From Phytophthora colocasiae (lineage: Eukaryota; Oomycota; Peronosporomycetes; Peronosporales; Peronosporaceae), in NCBI GenBank assembly GCA_018806915.1, contig JAGKQI010000046.1, forward strand, positions 868,001-932,000: a stretch of DNA of 64,000 bases. The letters run 5' to 3'. This document shows, in pieces, positions 63,840 to 64,000 of the stretch. Position 1 is the stretch's first letter. The number at the start of each line of letters is the position of its first letter. The translations under genes were made by a program, and so were the position numbers. The notes under the pieces are model-generated. The model did no database searches and had not been told where the DNA came from. It saw only the letters and a list, made by a program, of their open reading frames with translations.

Positions 63840-64000
63840 CTGTGGTGTAGTGGATCCGCTGGAATGAGCAGGGATCCAACGTTCACACACGGCGCCCAGA
63901 CACTGACTAACGGAGGGGGTACTCCGATAACCGTGGGGTTGCTGAGGCTCACCTTGTGTACCCGTCAGTGGGCGGGATCTGCTCTCTCAGGAACGGGAGA
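63840..64000. repeat. Right arm of inverted repeat (continues past the window)
   Basis: Reverse complement of 61770-61931. The match still holds at the last base of the window, so the real arm may be longer. Confidence 0.9.

Noticed and set aside
1..64000. CRISPR arrays, bacterial operons, rRNA genes
   Set aside because: No regularly spaced short repeats with unique spacers, no Shine-Dalgarno-led gene strings and no rRNA sequence. The tandem arrays have no spacers and the genome context is eukaryotic.

Overview
The window reads as nuclear DNA of a plant-pathogenic oomycete (Peronosporales, Phytophthora or downy-mildew type). The evidence is a Crinkler-type N-terminal domain with an LFLAK motif, chromodomain-bearing Ty3/Gypsy elements of oomycete type, a FLYWCH/MULE transposase, a Helitron, and an intron-containing GH38 alpha-mannosidase. 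No bacterial gene organisation is present. More than 80 percent of the window is transposable elements nested inside each other, and almost every element can be delimited to the base by its 5-bp target-site duplication (TSD).

Left block (1-24834). A minus-strand GH38 alpha-mannosidase relic (exons near 24834-24453, 22082-21842 and 1034-1014) is split inside an exon by Gypsy element A (+, 1035-21836, TSD GTATG). Element B (-, 6046-21613, TSD GAAGA) sits 16 bp inside the 3' LTR of A. Element C (+, 8727-16317, TSD GAAGG) sits in the integrase region of B. Between the GH38 exons lie decayed gag-like and LINE-like relics. A minisatellite fills 296-830.

Middle block (24835-30307). A Mutator-like element (about 25170-27799, 34-bp terminal inverted repeats) carries a FLYWCH-MULE transposase and, between its left TIR and the gene, a tRNA-like Pol III unit. 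A decayed hydrophobic-protein gene and a truncated Crinkler N-terminus follow.

Right block (30308-64000). Gypsy element D (+) has a gag, a pol with two RNase H domains, an integrase and a chromodomain. Its gag is interrupted by E (+, 32203-47401, TSD CGATG), which is itself interrupted by F (-, 36933-44513, TSD GCGGC). Its reverse transcriptase is interrupted by Copia element G (-, 48284-52769, TSD GTTTG). The 3' part of D holds GGATCC-rich arrays on both sides of a 3-kb antisense coiled-coil ORF. The window ends in a Helitron fragment between near-identical inverted arms of about 160 bp.

Elements B, C, E and F are one family: 412-423 bp LTRs (380 bp for one F LTR) beginning TGTAACGGGG and ending CCCCGCTGCA. 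Their gag and protease-pol overlap in the -1 frame, with a conserved slippery heptamer and a 10-bp hairpin over the gag stop. They also share a long ORF antisense to the pol 3' end. None is fully intact: most ORFs are cut by single-base indels although TSDs and many LTR stretches are perfect, so long-read indel error must be weighed against real decay. The strongest candidates for something undescribed are the long antisense ORFs of two unrelated Gypsy families (B/C/E/F and D), the frameshift module, and the matching LTR mismatch between 5' and 3' ends of three independent insertions.
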